Source: a virus
DNA: 52,890 nucleotides
Reading direction: 5' to 3' (one strand)
IMG/VR virus record: IMGVR_UViG_3300043777_000227
Coordinates: 1-52,890 of that record
Positions 17,307 to 24,559 of the stretch are shown one piece after another. The stretch's first letter is position 1. Each line of letters opens with the position of its first letter. The notes beneath the pieces are model-generated. The model was not told the origin of the DNA. It made no database searches and saw nothing but the letters and a program-made list of their open reading frames with translations. Both the position numbers and the translations under genes were made by a program.

Positions 17307-18123
17307 CGGGATTTGTTTCCTTGTTTGTGGGTTGCGTCCGGGAAGGATCGCCGGACGGGTCTATTAAACCGGGAATTTCTTCGCCGGCTTCTCTGGCTCG
17401 GTAGGGCAGGCTGTCTTTAGGCAGCTGGAAGACCCGCGTTGTCGGGGGTCCGGGGTACGCTATGTCCCAGTGGTCGCACAAAATGCCGCCGTGCGCCACT
17501 ATCTTGAAGCCTGCGTGCCTAACCGAATTGCAGAAACTTATGTCTTCGCTCACTACCACTGAGCTGACTGCGGGATCGCACGATTTGACGTCGATCCAGG
17601 GGAACCAAGGCTTGGGGATGTGCTTGAACACCTCGCACTTAATCATCATACAACCCGCGCCCATCCCCGAAACTTCAAAAACTTCCCCTACTCGCCAGTC
17701 CCAAAATGGCCCCAACCCCAATCCCCTGAAGATTACTGGCCCTGGCGGGTCGCATTTAGTCATGTAAATGCCGCCAGCGGCCATTACCTTAGGGTTGTTC
17801 TCCAGCACATAGTGCAATCGGCGGAGAGCATTTGGCGGTGGGATGGTGTCATCGTCCACGAACCAGAGGTACTTGGCCTCGGCTTTGACCGCTTCCTCAG
17901 CGATTAACTCCCTAGCCACCTCGACTGGCCGGTCGTTGATCATCAGCATGCCACAACTCAGATGGGTTGGCGGCGGCTGCATGGACATGGCCACCACCAG
18001 CTCGCGTGGCACCATCTGGCGGTTACTGGCTAGGCCGGTGAGCAGCCCTACCCGATACCCCTCCGGGAAGGCTGCCGGTAACGAGCCCCTCGCTTGCACT
18101 ATCTTCTCTGGCGTCTCTGACAA
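17284..18123 (-). CDS. GT2-type (GT-A fold) glycosyltransferase
   Basis: 279 residues. Acidic nucleotide-sugar/metal motif WFVDDDTIPPPNALRRL at about 86-102 is the DxD-type signature of GT-A enzymes. The middle shows CMMIKCEVFKHI and VVSEDISFCNSVRHAGF (acceptor-side 'ED' motif) as in phage Anp1-like/GT2 proteins. The C-terminus is polar. It would transfer a sugar to virion protein, DNA or host glycan. The start is TTG at 18123 preceded by GGGGGG at good spacing. It overlaps the preceding small gene by about 100 nt in another frame, so a later start cannot be excluded. Confidence 0.85.
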   Translation of the reverse strand: MSETPEKIVQARGSLPAAFPEGYRVGLLTGLASNRQMVPRELVVAMSMQPPPTHLSCGMLMINDRPVEVARELIAEEAVKAEAKYLWFVDDDTIPPPNALRRLHYVLENNPKVMAAGGIYMTKCDPPGPVIFRGLGLGPFWDWRVGEVFEVSGMGAGCMMIKCEVFKHIPKPWFPWIDVKSCDPAVSSVVVSEDISFCNSVRHAGFKIVAHGGILCDHWDIAYPGPPTTRVFQLPKDSLPYRAREAGEEIPGLIDPSGDPSRTQPTNKETNPDGSISSS

Positions 18124-18274
18124 AGGTTCCCCCCTCGATGCGAATTATATGCTGCTTGAGTTCTCCACATTGCGTGCAGATCGCTGGGATAATGATTCGG
18201 TTAGGGACCCCCTCAACCTGAATCATTTCCTCGACGTGGAAGCGATGCTGGCCTTCGCAGATGTCACTTGCCAC
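18023..18274 (-). CDS. Small hypothetical protein overlapping glycosyltransferase
   Basis: 83 residues from GTG at 18274, with GGAG 8 nt upstream. The first ~50 residues look like a real small domain (HRFHVEEMIQVEGVPNRIII, ICTQCGELKQHIIRIEGG) with one CxxC pair. The last ~33 residues are read out of frame with the start of the glycosyltransferase gene and are low in structure. Overlap of 101 nt is larger than usual here. Function unknown. Confidence 0.55.
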   Translation of the reverse strand: MASDICEGQHRFHVEEMIQVEGVPNRIIIPAICTQCGELKQHIIRIEGGTFVRDAREDSASEGLVTGSLPGGVSGRAAHRPSQ

Positions 18275-18422
18275 GGCTAATCTCCACCAAATTTTCTGAC
18301 ACCTGGACTTCCCTGATGCGGAACTTGGCCGGGATGTTGCCCTCCTGGCTAGGTGCTGGGTCTTTCTCCTCAGCGATTTGACGCTGGAGATTGGCTATGG
18401 CCTGCTGGAAGGCGGTGTTCAC
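18264..18422 (-). CDS. 52-residue hypothetical protein
   Basis: 52 residues starting with GTG at 18422, whose GTGA overlaps the stop of the upstream membrane protein gene. The reading is amphipathic helix (NTAFQQAIANLQRQIAEEKD), then IPAKFRIREVQVSENLVEIS. It fills what would otherwise be a 145-nt gap in an operon with no other gaps, and its 3' end overlaps the next gene by 11 nt. No family recognised. Confidence 0.6.
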   Translation of the reverse strand: MNTAFQQAIANLQRQIAEEKDPAPSQEGNIPAKFRIREVQVSENLVEISRGK

Positions 18423-19081
18423 AGCGTTCCCTTGACGTAATAGGCTGGCTCAGCTAGGCGCAGAGCGAAATCGAATATCTTCAATGCAAAGGGCACTGGC
18501 TTGAGGTCGTTGCGAATTTTCTGGATGTACATATCGGCTGCTTGGTGAACGTCCTTGGCGGCTCCTTGAAGGTCGTTAGAGCCATTTCGTATCGCCAAGA
18601 AGGTTGCGGGGATGTCCGGATCGCCGGTTAGGGTCTTCAGATTATATGCTGTGCTATTCAAATCGGCTATACCAGGCGCCATCGAGCTAACCTGTAGATC
18701 GAGATTGTCCAGGGAGGACCCAATTTCGATTTGAGTAGCATGCAGGTCCTGCAGGGTTTGAGGGATTAGCTGTTGGTTGATCGCCAGGGAGGTGTCCGTC
18801 GTCGCTGTCTGGATCGCCAGAAGGGTATTTAAAACCTGTCGCGTCGTCGTCAGGATGGCCTTCGACTCGACCTGGGAGTTGTCCTCGACTATCTGGGTCG
18901 TCTTGCGCACATTCCTGGCGGTTAGAGTCGCCTCGTCCAGGAAGGCGTTGGTATGTAGCACAAGCTCCGGCAGGCCCTTCACCGCTGGATACGCTAACCA
19001 GCATCCATACCCCAGTGCGCAAAGTAACAATATCACCAGGACGTGCCTGATTAGCGTCAGAGCCTGCAGGAGTTTGGCCAT
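18419..19081 (-). CDS. Membrane-anchored coiled-coil protein
   Basis: 220 residues. One N-terminal membrane helix (about 11-31, RHVLVILLLCALGYGCWLAY) followed by a long heptad-like helical region (about 45-190; ATLTARNVRKTTQIVEDNSQ; LQDLHATQIEIGSSLDNL), a topology like tail-associated or spanin-type membrane fibres or MCE-type helical proteins. The C-terminus is amphipathic. It is in the late operon and may act at the cell envelope during lysis or DNA delivery. Not assigned to a family. Confidence 0.7.
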   Translation of the reverse strand: MAKLLQALTLIRHVLVILLLCALGYGCWLAYPAVKGLPELVLHTNAFLDEATLTARNVRKTTQIVEDNSQVESKAILTTTRQVLNTLLAIQTATTDTSLAINQQLIPQTLQDLHATQIEIGSSLDNLDLQVSSMAPGIADLNSTAYNLKTLTGDPDIPATFLAIRNGSNDLQGAAKDVHQAADMYIQKIRNDLKPVPFALKIFDFALRLAEPAYYVKGTL

Positions 19082-19087
19082 TATCCA

Positions 19088-19411
19088 TTAGGCTGCGGGT
19101 GTTGAGGTGCTGGGCGTGGAACTGGCTGGCGGGGCTGTGGCTGCAGCTACTGCGGCGTTGAGCGCTGCGGCTTGGGCGTTGATGGCCTGTGCGGCCGACT
19201 CAACTGCCTGGTCACTATCACCGCCCGCTAGAGCCGCTAGAATCGCTGCGGCTTCCGACTGAATTTCTGCTGTTGCTGAGCTGACTGCTGTGGTTAGGGC
19301 GGTGACTGCCGCTTGCAAATCGGTAAGGCCTTGTGCCATCTTTAGTATCTCCTGTACGACCATGGTGAGTTGTCCGTTGATTTCCCGAAGCAGACTCTTG
19401 TCGGTTGTCAA
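19088..19411 (-). CDS. Ala-rich helical hypothetical protein
   Basis: 107 residues taking TTG at 19411, whose TTGA overlaps the upstream stop. A longer reading from 19504 would run inside the neighbouring gene. Mostly Ala/Gln/Thr helix (LTDLQAAVTALTTAVSSATA) that is likely a coiled coil, with a Pro/Ser/Thr tail ending in AAA-like residues. An internal ATG (MVVQEILK) is an alternative start but has no clear ribosome site. Structural role unknown. Confidence 0.6.
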   Translation of the reverse strand: MTTDKSLLREINGQLTMVVQEILKMAQGLTDLQAAVTALTTAVSSATAEIQSEAAAILAALAGGDSDQAVESAAQAINAQAAALNAAVAAATAPPASSTPSTSTPAA

Positions 19412-19701
19412 GGTTGTTCGATGTCCTCGATCTTCTTTGCGCGTTCGATGTCTCCAGCCTCGGCCTTGTAGCCGTGCGAACTCTGGAGCTTGCTCAACCA
19501 CCAAGAGGTAAATTTTCCCAGTAAATCGCCCCGATTAGCCGCCCTTTGAGCACGAGAGCTAATTGTTTCATCTGGATTGCCGCCTAGCAACACATTGGCG
19601 AACTGGTCCACCCCCACCAACGCTCGGTGGACGTAGCCTTCCTTGGCGGCTTGGGACTCTTCCTTGGCTATAACCTGAGGGCTAAGGGGCTGATCGGTCA
19701 T
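19408..19701 (-). CDS. Conserved phage hypothetical protein
   Basis: 97 residues. The segment VGVDQFANVLLGGNPDETIS followed by SRAQRAANRGD and a C-terminal 'DIERAKKIEDIEQ' is familiar from small hypothetical proteins found in many tailed-phage late regions; its function is unestablished. A Trp-rich middle (GKFTSWWLSKLQ) suggests a globular helical protein. It precedes a coiled-coil gene and follows the 110-residue gene. Confidence 0.7.
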   Translation of the reverse strand: MTDQPLSPQVIAKEESQAAKEGYVHRALVGVDQFANVLLGGNPDETISSRAQRAANRGDLLGKFTSWWLSKLQSSHGYKAEAGDIERAKKIEDIEQP

Positions 19702-19702
19702 A

Positions 19703-20035
19703 CTACACCTTGCTGGCGGCTAGCTTAGCTGAGGCGATGATCGCCTGCATGTCCGCCACAACGTTCTTGTCGAAGGCGACATTGATGCCATTGGCCTCTG
19801 CAGCAGCGCCGGCGTCTTCTACAGCCTGGGCCACCTGGTCAATCAAGGTGTTTCCCAGGACAAAAGCTGCGGTACTACCCGGAACGAACGCTTCCACAAC
19901 CGGCGAAATGGCGTTCACGTCGGTGATAATCTTGGCCGCAACGGCCGGAGCGCCATTAGCTACCTTCTCCAAGAACGATTTAACATCCTCGGCGCCTTTC
20001 TTGAAATCACTTACCAAAGTTCCTAGAACTGACAT
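19703..20035 (-). CDS. Small helical hypothetical protein
   Basis: 110 residues, Ala/Val-rich with two or three amphipathic helices (SDFKKGAEDVKSFLEKVANG; VLGNTLIDQVAQAVEDAGAA). No cysteines, no clear membrane span. Located directly after terL with a 10-nt gap. Such Ala/Val-rich proteins near terminase are frequent in phages without a known role. Confidence 0.65.
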   Translation of the reverse strand: MSVLGTLVSDFKKGAEDVKSFLEKVANGAPAVAAKIITDVNAISPVVEAFVPGSTAAFVLGNTLIDQVAQAVEDAGAAAEANGINVAFDKNVVADMQAIIASAKLAASKV

Positions 20036-20045
20036 TGCATCCCTC

Positions 20046-21569
20046 CTAGTGGGAATAGCTATTCGATTGGATAAACTTGGCTTTCTCGGCTGGGCTGAGA
20101 ATTAGCTCGCTACCTCGATTGGGTCGAGGATTCTGCGCGCATATATATTGGAAACTGTTCATTAGGTGGTCATTACGCTTGCGGGGCTTGTCCTTGCTAA
20201 GACCCTTCTGGTCGCCTCTAGCAAAGAAATCCCAGACGTAATGGGCGATTTCCCCCTGGAAATCCTTTAGGTCGTCGAAAAAGTATGCCTTTGCATGAGG
20301 CGAAGTCGGCTCAACAGTAGCCTGGATGTACTCACGGGAAGCATTGAGCCCATAGTCTTCTCCAACCACTGCCAGTCTAACTGGTATCTGGGCATCTCGG
20401 TAGAGCTGCTGATTCGTTTTATGTGTCTCGGCATTGCGTTGAGAGCCCCATTTTGGGTCAATTAGCCAGAGGTCGATTCGATCCCCGCCGTTTCGAACCA
20501 GGATATTCTTGGCGTGCTCAGAGACAACAAGGTCTCTTTCATAATACTCTCGATAGAAGTATAGGTCACTGTTAGGCGCCACGGCACACCAGAGACAGGC
20601 AGTTGTTCCAGTGGCAGCGGGGTCAATACATACCACTCTCCGCCAACTTCTAGGAAGGGGGATAGGCTTAATGAGGTGCTTTTTGGGCTCCCATTGGTTA
20701 TAGACAAGGCCTGATCGCTGGATGAACTCGCCATAAAGTCTAGCTTTCTCCTCGTAATGGCCGGCCCATTTCACCTTGAGACGAGTTTTCTCTTCCTCAG
20801 GCACGTAGGGATTGTCCAGCACGCTCAAGTAAACAAAGGCCAAATCCTTTGCCCCAGATTTCCACTCCTCCCACAGGTCGAACACCCACGGCGTTTTCGT
20901 ACCCGAAGCGCAATCTGTTAGCGGCGTGAGGGTTATTAGTATCTTGCCGGCACAATCGACCGTACGTTGATAGCATTCGTCGTAGATTTCGACCTCGGGC
21001 TCTTCGTCAATCCAAACCAAGTCTACGCTAGCCCCTTGGAATTTTTCCCTGCCCGAGTCGGCTGACTTGCAGGTAAGGAGGCTCCCGTTCGTCCCCAGGA
21101 TTTGGTACTCCGAGTCGCTGATCTTTTTCACGAGCGAGGGATCGCTGGGAAATAAAGCTGGATGGTCTTTGCCACGGCGAATCTTTTCGCCCCAAAGGAC
21201 GTCCCTGACGGTTGGAAAGTCCAGCCCAACTACCCAGATTACGTTCGGTGGCTCCGGTATCGGTAGGTCCTTGACCCATTCCCATGCTGGCTCGTCCTTA
21301 AAGTAGTCTTTGCCGAGAAACCACGCTATGGCTATAGCGGCTCCGACCTCGGTCTTGCCGGAGCGATTACCCCCCAACAGCCCAATGACCTTCTTGTCGG
21401 GCGTGAAGGCCTTGAATAGCGCTGGCTGGTTGCCCTCCTTATAAGGCGACCAGTACTTAATATAGCTGGTTTGGCGCTTGTTAGCTTCAACCGCCTCCAG
21501 GATCGCCAAGGCTTCCTGAGAGTCGTAGGCCTCTAGCTCCCGCAAAGCGGCTTCAACTCCGCTCGACAT
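20046..21569 (-). CDS. terL: Terminase large subunit
   Basis: 507 residues. Walker A GGNRSGKT at 66-73, Walker B DLVWIDEEP at about 183-191 and a motor domain to ~280 drive DNA packaging. The RNase H-like nuclease starts at ~310 with VVCIDPAATG (first acidic residue near D316), a second acidic site at WLIDPKW (D371) and the C-terminal RKRNDHLMNSFQYI (acidic residue near 480). All the catalytic elements are therefore present. ATG at 21569 overlaps the upstream gene by 17 nt. It begins the late series with the small subunit two genes upstream. Confidence 0.95.
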   Translation of the reverse strand: MSSGVEAALRELEAYDSQEALAILEAVEANKRQTSYIKYWSPYKEGNQPALFKAFTPDKKVIGLLGGNRSGKTEVGAAIAIAWFLGKDYFKDEPAWEWVKDLPIPEPPNVIWVVGLDFPTVRDVLWGEKIRRGKDHPALFPSDPSLVKKISDSEYQILGTNGSLLTCKSADSGREKFQGASVDLVWIDEEPEVEIYDECYQRTVDCAGKILITLTPLTDCASGTKTPWVFDLWEEWKSGAKDLAFVYLSVLDNPYVPEEEKTRLKVKWAGHYEEKARLYGEFIQRSGLVYNQWEPKKHLIKPIPLPRSWRRVVCIDPAATGTTACLWCAVAPNSDLYFYREYYERDLVVSEHAKNILVRNGGDRIDLWLIDPKWGSQRNAETHKTNQQLYRDAQIPVRLAVVGEDYGLNASREYIQATVEPTSPHAKAYFFDDLKDFQGEIAHYVWDFFARGDQKGLSKDKPRKRNDHLMNSFQYICAQNPRPNRGSELILSPAEKAKFIQSNSYSH

Positions 21570-21906
21570 CTAGCGCCTTTAGTCTTTCTGGGGTAACATA
21601 GCCTATTTCCAACATGGTAGGGATTTCCTGGTTCTTGAAGTGGCGAAGGCCATAGCTAGCCATAAACACTTCCCGACCATCCTGGTCCTTATCGAAGAGA
21701 ACTTTATAAGCCTTCTCGCCCCACAGCACTGATCCATCACTATGCTGGCCTGGATGACCGGCTTCTAGCGTGCAGTGGGTTGTAAACCAGACACCTTCTC
21801 GGCGGGCGTCGCCGTGCTTCCAGCCGTCGTCCTTGGCTTCGAAGCGGTTACTGCATTGCAGCTCAATTTGCACGCTGGTCCTTGGATTCACTCTCAGCTC
21901 GCTCAC
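21553..21906 (-). CDS. Hypothetical protein between terminase subunits
   Basis: 117 residues. The N-terminal part has a CSNRFEAK...HCTLEAGHPGQHSDGS pattern in which two Cys and two to three His could bind zinc (about 18-57); the 'C..E.GH.G.H' motif occurs in short actinobacterial and phage zinc-binding proteins. The C-terminal half is alpha/beta (VTPERLKALDVE). It overlaps terS and terL at both ends, so it is co-translated with them. Function unknown. Confidence 0.65.
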   Translation of the reverse strand: MSELRVNPRTSVQIELQCSNRFEAKDDGWKHGDARREGVWFTTHCTLEAGHPGQHSDGSVLWGEKAYKVLFDKDQDGREVFMASYGLRHFKNQEIPTMLEIGYVTPERLKALDVERS

Positions 21907-22303
21907 GCAATTTTTGGCGAATTTGGTCCAAATCCCTGCCTGTCATGCCAGCAAAGACGTTCACATTGCCCGCTTCACCGACCCAACCCTCGACTTTTGT
22001 AGCCTTTAGGATCACCTCAGCGGCTTTGTCGTACTCACCGCGAGTGAACAATTCCTCCGCGCAGGCTAGAAGCTTGCCGACGGCAGTCTTTTTGGACCAT
22101 TCCTTGTCGGTGCCAATCTCTCTAAAATGACGATTTCGGCTGCTACGCAAGATTCGCTGGAATACCGCTGAACGAAAGGTGTTCCTGGCCTCCAGAGTGG
22201 TCATCGGCACCTTCAGTCGGGTAGCCGCTTCGGTGATCTGGAGCCCCTCACGGCTCATTAGGTCGGCCACATCCTGCCACCAGGCTTGTTCTTCTTTAAC
22301 CAA
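21863..22303 (-). CDS. terS: Terminase small subunit-like protein
   Basis: 146 residues, the first gene of the late operon and one gene upstream of terL. The N-terminus carries a helix-turn-helix (LMSREGLQITEAATRLKVPM, 15-34), then basic and helical regions, as in small terminase subunits that recognise the packaging site. The middle (KKTAVGKLLACAEELFTRGE) is an oligomerisation-like helix. Assignment rests on HTH plus position; some other DNA-binding regulators would look similar. Confidence 0.7.
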   Translation of the reverse strand: MVKEEQAWWQDVADLMSREGLQITEAATRLKVPMTTLEARNTFRSAVFQRILRSSRNRHFREIGTDKEWSKKTAVGKLLACAEELFTRGEYDKAAEVILKATKVEGWVGEAGNVNVFAGMTGRDLDQIRQKLRERAESESKDQRAN

Positions 22304-22599
22304 GGAAGTGAATTCCTCTCCAAAGCGCCACTAAGCCCAATGAAATCAACAAATCGGCTTGTAGCACAGAAAGTTTAGGCAGTTTAAACGCTTGCCCAGG
22401 CGTGGAGTACGCTTGCTGTCCAGTCAAGTGGGCTCCTTTAAGCCTTTTAAAGGGCTATCGCTGGTTCACGCCAGCACGAGTATCCAGACAGTAGCTGGAT
22501 GTATATGTGCAATAGGAGCCAGAATCCGTCCAGGCTGGTAAAAATCAGCTAAAATTGTCAAAATAACTGGCCTAAAATGAGTTACTTATGGGTGCGGGG
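22304..22599. other. Divergent non-coding region with inverted repeats
   Basis: About 300 bases without a credible gene between the leftward late operon and the rightward early operon. It contains a 16-nt near-perfect palindrome at 22441-22456 and two consecutive stem-loops: GCTGG/CCAGC (22460-22464 with 22471-22475) and ATCCAG/CTGGAT (22482-22487 with 22495-22500). An AT-rich block follows at about 22540-22590. These repeats could be operator sites, a replication origin or a packaging site; the sequence does not decide. I could not find a convincing leftward promoter. Confidence 0.45.
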
Positions 22600-22630
22600 T
22601 TGCAGTACTAAGTCGAATTGCTGCTATAAT
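22600..22630 (+). promoter_or_regulatory. Extended -10 promoter driving the early operon
   Basis: TGCTATAAT at 22622-22630 is a perfect extended -10 (TG-N-TATAAT). The best -35 match is TTGCAG at 22600-22605, 19 nt upstream, slightly long but tolerable for an extended -10 promoter. It points rightward, towards the structured leader and the first early gene at 22851, with transcription expected to start near 22637. It is the only sequence of this quality seen in the divergent region. Confidence 0.6.
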
Positions 22631-22639
22631 ATAACTAGA

Positions 22640-22850
22640 AAAGCTGATTAGTAAATGGGTTAGTTAGGACCCAACTGCGATACGATGGCGATGTCGAGTG
22701 GTAAAGCTAAACCCCTGCGCTGCAAGCTGTTAGCAGCGTTGAACTTGACGGCCAGTTGCGCGCACACGCAAGCAAAGCCCGTTGGGTGAGCGGCGCATCG
22801 GTCGTTAACCCAATGCCGAGCCTACCGCTAGTGACACATGGAGACACACC
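22640..22850 (+). ncRNA. Structured 5' leader of the early operon
   Basis: Downstream of the predicted start site about 210 nt are non-coding and fold well. CGCTGC/GCAGCG pairs 22718-22723 with 22733-22738; TTGCG/CGCAA pairs 22756-22760 with 22767-22771; TTGGGT/ACCCAA pairs 22782-22787 with 22808-22813 and encloses a GC-rich loop. A GGGT/ACCC stem lies near 22658-22673. The 10-mer at 22760-22769 and AAGCCCG at 22775-22781 recur in a second leader at 25578-25601. The GGAGA site for the first gene lies at 22840-22844. Probably a regulatory leader; may also be a stable RNA. Confidence 0.5.
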
Positions 22851-23165
22851 ATGAGTGATTTGATGCTTCCGAACATTGACGACGTAAGAGAGCGTATTCA
22901 GCAGACCATCGCCGATCACCTTGCATTGGAGAAAGCTGGCAAGACTGGCAATCCGTACTTCGCTTATGGCGGGGCTAACGGCATTGACATGGAGGTTGGT
23001 GGGGTTGTGGGCAGACTCAAGGTGGGTTGGTTCGCCTTGAAGCCAGCCGAGCAAGTAGCTGCGAAGCGTGCTGCTACGGCCACAAGCGCGTTTGCCACGG
23101 CGAAGCGCCTTATGACCACGGAAGAAAAGCGTGCAGCAGCCGAGGAATTGCTGGCCGATCTCTAG
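22851..23165 (+). CDS. First early gene, hypothetical
   Basis: 104 residues, ATG with GGAGA 6 nt upstream. Two parts: a polar alpha/beta N-terminus (VRERIQQTIADHLALEKAGK, then GNPYFAYGGANGIDMEVGGV) and an Ala/Lys-rich helical C-terminus (VAAKRAATATSAFATAKRLM). No cysteines or membrane segment. As the first gene behind the strong promoter and leader it is probably highly expressed early. No family recognised. Confidence 0.7.
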   Translation: MSDLMLPNIDDVRERIQQTIADHLALEKAGKTGNPYFAYGGANGIDMEVGGVVGRLKVGWFALKPAEQVAAKRAATATSAFATAKRLMTTEEKRAAAEELLADL

Positions 23166-23277
23166 GCCAGTAGCAAGCTGGTTAGGCACTAGCCTACGCA
23201 AGTCCAGCGACTAGGCCGTTGGAGACAACGTGCTTAGTCAGTGGGCTTTCGGTAATCGAGCCTGCTAGGAGGCGCTT
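23166..23277 (+). ncRNA. Intergenic RNA with chained hairpins
   Basis: 112 nt holding several strong stems. GACTAGGC pairs with GCTTAGTC (23209-23216 with 23232-23239) and stacks on CGTTG/CAACG (23217-23221 with 23226-23230) closed by a GAGA tetraloop, giving 13 pairs with one bulged base. TAGGC/GCCTA (23183-23187 with 23192-23196) and CCAG/CTGG (near 23167-23181) lie before it and a GGCT/AGCC stem after it. AGGAGG of the next gene is at 23267-23272. Probably a translation or RNA-stability element. Confidence 0.5.
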
Positions 23278-23436
23278 ATGAGAGCCAAGGTGTTTGAGTA
23301 CTTGACGTACAGCTTTCCCGTCGTTAGGACTACAACCGAAGCGCACGTACTTGCGGCACTAGAGCGACGGTTTGAGCTGACGCCGCGCTTTGCCAAGTTT
23401 TACCTTGACCAGTGGTTTGGTCAGGTAGGGGGCTAA
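23278..23436 (+). CDS. 52-residue hypothetical early protein
   Basis: ATG with a perfect AGGAGG 5 nt upstream. The product (FEYLTYSFPVVRTTTEAHVL, LERRFELTPRFAKFYLDQWF) is alpha/beta with a basic centre and aromatic end. The stop is followed two bases later by the next start. No family recognised. Confidence 0.65.
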   Translation: MRAKVFEYLTYSFPVVRTTTEAHVLAALERRFELTPRFAKFYLDQWFGQVGG

Positions 23437-23437
23437 C

Positions 23438-23812
23438 ATGGGGCTACTACCAGTCAAGAATTACCCACTGGCTAAGGCGCTCAAGAAGGCGAACCATGCC
23501 GACCAGCGCATACCCGTGGGCATGGACGCCAAGCACTGGGACGCCATACTTAAGCAGCGCCTGATTGACGCCTATGTGTCCAACGCTATGTGGGCGGGCT
23601 ATCAGGTCGCCAAATGGGTAGAAACTCGCCGGCGCATAGGAACGGGCTATGCTGATGCGCTGGAATTGCTCAACGATGAGAGGCTTATGGGCGAGCGGCT
23701 AGACGAGTTCGCTGTACATGCCGCTTTGCGCCCATTTGCCATTCGCCGGGCTAGGGCTTTGGTGCTATCTGGCAAGCTCCAGCCCCGCCGGGAACAAGCC
23801 AATGGAAACTAG
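23438..23812 (+). CDS. Hypothetical basic early protein
   Basis: 124 residues, helical and strongly basic (about 22 Lys/Arg), no cysteines. Segment GMDAKHWDAILKQRLIDAYV suggests a helix-rich fold; the C-terminus (RPFAIRRARALVLSGKLQPR) is Arg-rich and could bind nucleic acid. Stop overlaps the next gene's start by ten bases. No family recognised. Confidence 0.65.
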   Translation: MGLLPVKNYPLAKALKKANHADQRIPVGMDAKHWDAILKQRLIDAYVSNAMWAGYQVAKWVETRRRIGTGYADALELLNDERLMGERLDEFAVHAALRPFAIRRARALVLSGKLQPRREQANGN

Positions 23813-24047
23813 CTGCCCTAGCTGTGGAAGCATGTACATGGTAGATCGCCCATTGGTTGAATATTGGCGCAACGATATTAGCATGGGTCTAAAGCCATGC
23901 CGTGATCGCTGGCACATCGAGCGCCACGACGTTGATGCCGAGTTTGAGGCTAGAATGACGTTGATTGACCCCAACAAGCTGATCTTGAACGACTGGGATA
24001 TTCACTTTCTGCGCGATATGCAGATTGAGGTGCCTCGTGCCAATTGA
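23802..24047 (+). CDS. Small Cys-containing early protein
   Basis: 81 residues from ATG 23802, inside the end of the preceding gene. CPSCGSMYMVD at 5-15 is a CxxC knuckle; a further Cys and HIERHD follow (about 33-43), so a single zinc site is plausible. Remaining sequence is alpha/beta (LIDPNKLILNDWDIHFL). Ribosome site is weak (GGGA), suggesting coupling to the upstream gene. No family recognised. Confidence 0.6.
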   Translation: METSCPSCGSMYMVDRPLVEYWRNDISMGLKPCRDRWHIERHDVDAEFEARMTLIDPNKLILNDWDIHFLRDMQIEVPRAN

Positions 24048-24114
24048 GCTGGTTTGCTTACTAGGCGTTTGGCTATTTACCTTAGGTTGGAAGCTGCGAC
24101 GCCTAGGCTATTAG
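24037..24114 (+). CDS. 25-residue single-span membrane microprotein
   Basis: GTG at 24037 with GAGG 6 nt upstream. The whole product (PIELVCLLGVWLFTLGWKLR) is one hydrophobic helix with a basic end, a common design for phage microproteins that sit in the inner membrane. It overlaps the preceding gene's stop. Real coding status is uncertain because of its size. Confidence 0.4.
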   Translation: MPIELVCLLGVWLFTLGWKLRRLGY

Positions 24115-24181
24115 ACTGCGCTGTTGGTCGCTCTAGTGTCAACAGAGCTACCATTGGGCAGTTTAACTCTAAGGAGGTTGT

Positions 24182-24304
24182 ATGGACAATGATAGCACAG
24201 AGTTGGTGCATGTCGAACCCGCAGTTGGCGAAATCGTCGAGGAGCCGATTGAGGCTCGAGGCGAGCAGGAAGCCGATGCCGCCGAAGAAGGCGAAATCGA
24301 CTAG
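24182..24304 (+). CDS. 40-residue highly acidic early protein
   Basis: ATG with AAGGAGG 4 nt upstream. Of 40 residues, 15 are Asp/Glu and only one is Arg (EEPIEARGEQEADAAEEGEI). No hydrophobic core, so it is disordered or forms an acidic helix. This density of negative charge is typical of DNA-mimic proteins (anti-restriction, anti-host transcription), but short acidic proteins also arise otherwise. No family recognised. Confidence 0.55.
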   Translation: MDNDSTELVHVEPAVGEIVEEPIEARGEQEADAAEEGEID

Positions 24305-24396
24305 GCAACGAAGTCTGTTGCTGCTTTGCTAGGTTTGTGTCTAGCAGCCAGAGCCATGTGGATTCGAGTGGCTTTGGCTAGTGGACATAATCCACT
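24305..24396 (+). ncRNA. Hairpin-rich leader before 24410 gene
   Basis: 92 nt with four predicted stems: GCAAC/GTTGC near 24305-24316, GCTAG/CTAGC near 24328-24342, AGCCA..GCCA/TGGC..TGGCT around 24347-24380, and AGTGGA/TCCACT (24380-24385 with 24391-24396). The last stem ends one base before the GGAGG of the next gene (24397-24401), so it could occlude or present the ribosome site. Confidence 0.4.
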
Positions 24397-24409
24397 GGAG
24401 GAACTAGCT

Positions 24410-24559
24410 ATGGAACAAGAATGCGAATTTTGCGGTACCGAGCTGTGTGAGTGCGAACCAAGCGAGCTAGAACCCCGCCAGATGCTCCGCGCTGTGTGCA
24501 TAGCGGTGCTGGCTGGGCTGGTGATTTGGGTGGCGCCATTTGCGGCGTTCCTGCTATGA
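24410..24559 (+). CDS. 49-residue zinc-knuckle membrane protein
   Basis: ATG 24410 with GGAGG 8 nt upstream. N-terminus ECEFCGTELCECEP contains four Cys that could form a zinc knuckle; residues about 26-49 (MLRAVCIAVLAGLVIWVAPF) are one membrane helix. A cytoplasmic zinc head on a membrane anchor suggests a scaffold or inhibitor at the inner membrane. Stop overlaps the next start. Confidence 0.6.
   Translation: MEQECEFCGTELCECEPSELEPRQMLRAVCIAVLAGLVIWVAPFAAFLL

Noticed and set aside
22600-22640. Bidirectional promoter serving the late operon
   Set aside because: The reverse complement has only a weak -10/-35 pair and lies about 320 nt from terS; not enough to claim it.
22707-23201. 164-residue minus-strand frame over the early leader
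   Set aside because: Antisense to a clear gene and the structured leader, without ribosome site and with biased composition.
23166-23240. tRNA-like D-arm string (TAGCAAGCTGGTTAGGC)
   Set aside because: No 7-bp acceptor stem, no anticodon stem of five pairs and no TTCRA-type T loop at the right distance; the stems found are of a different layout.
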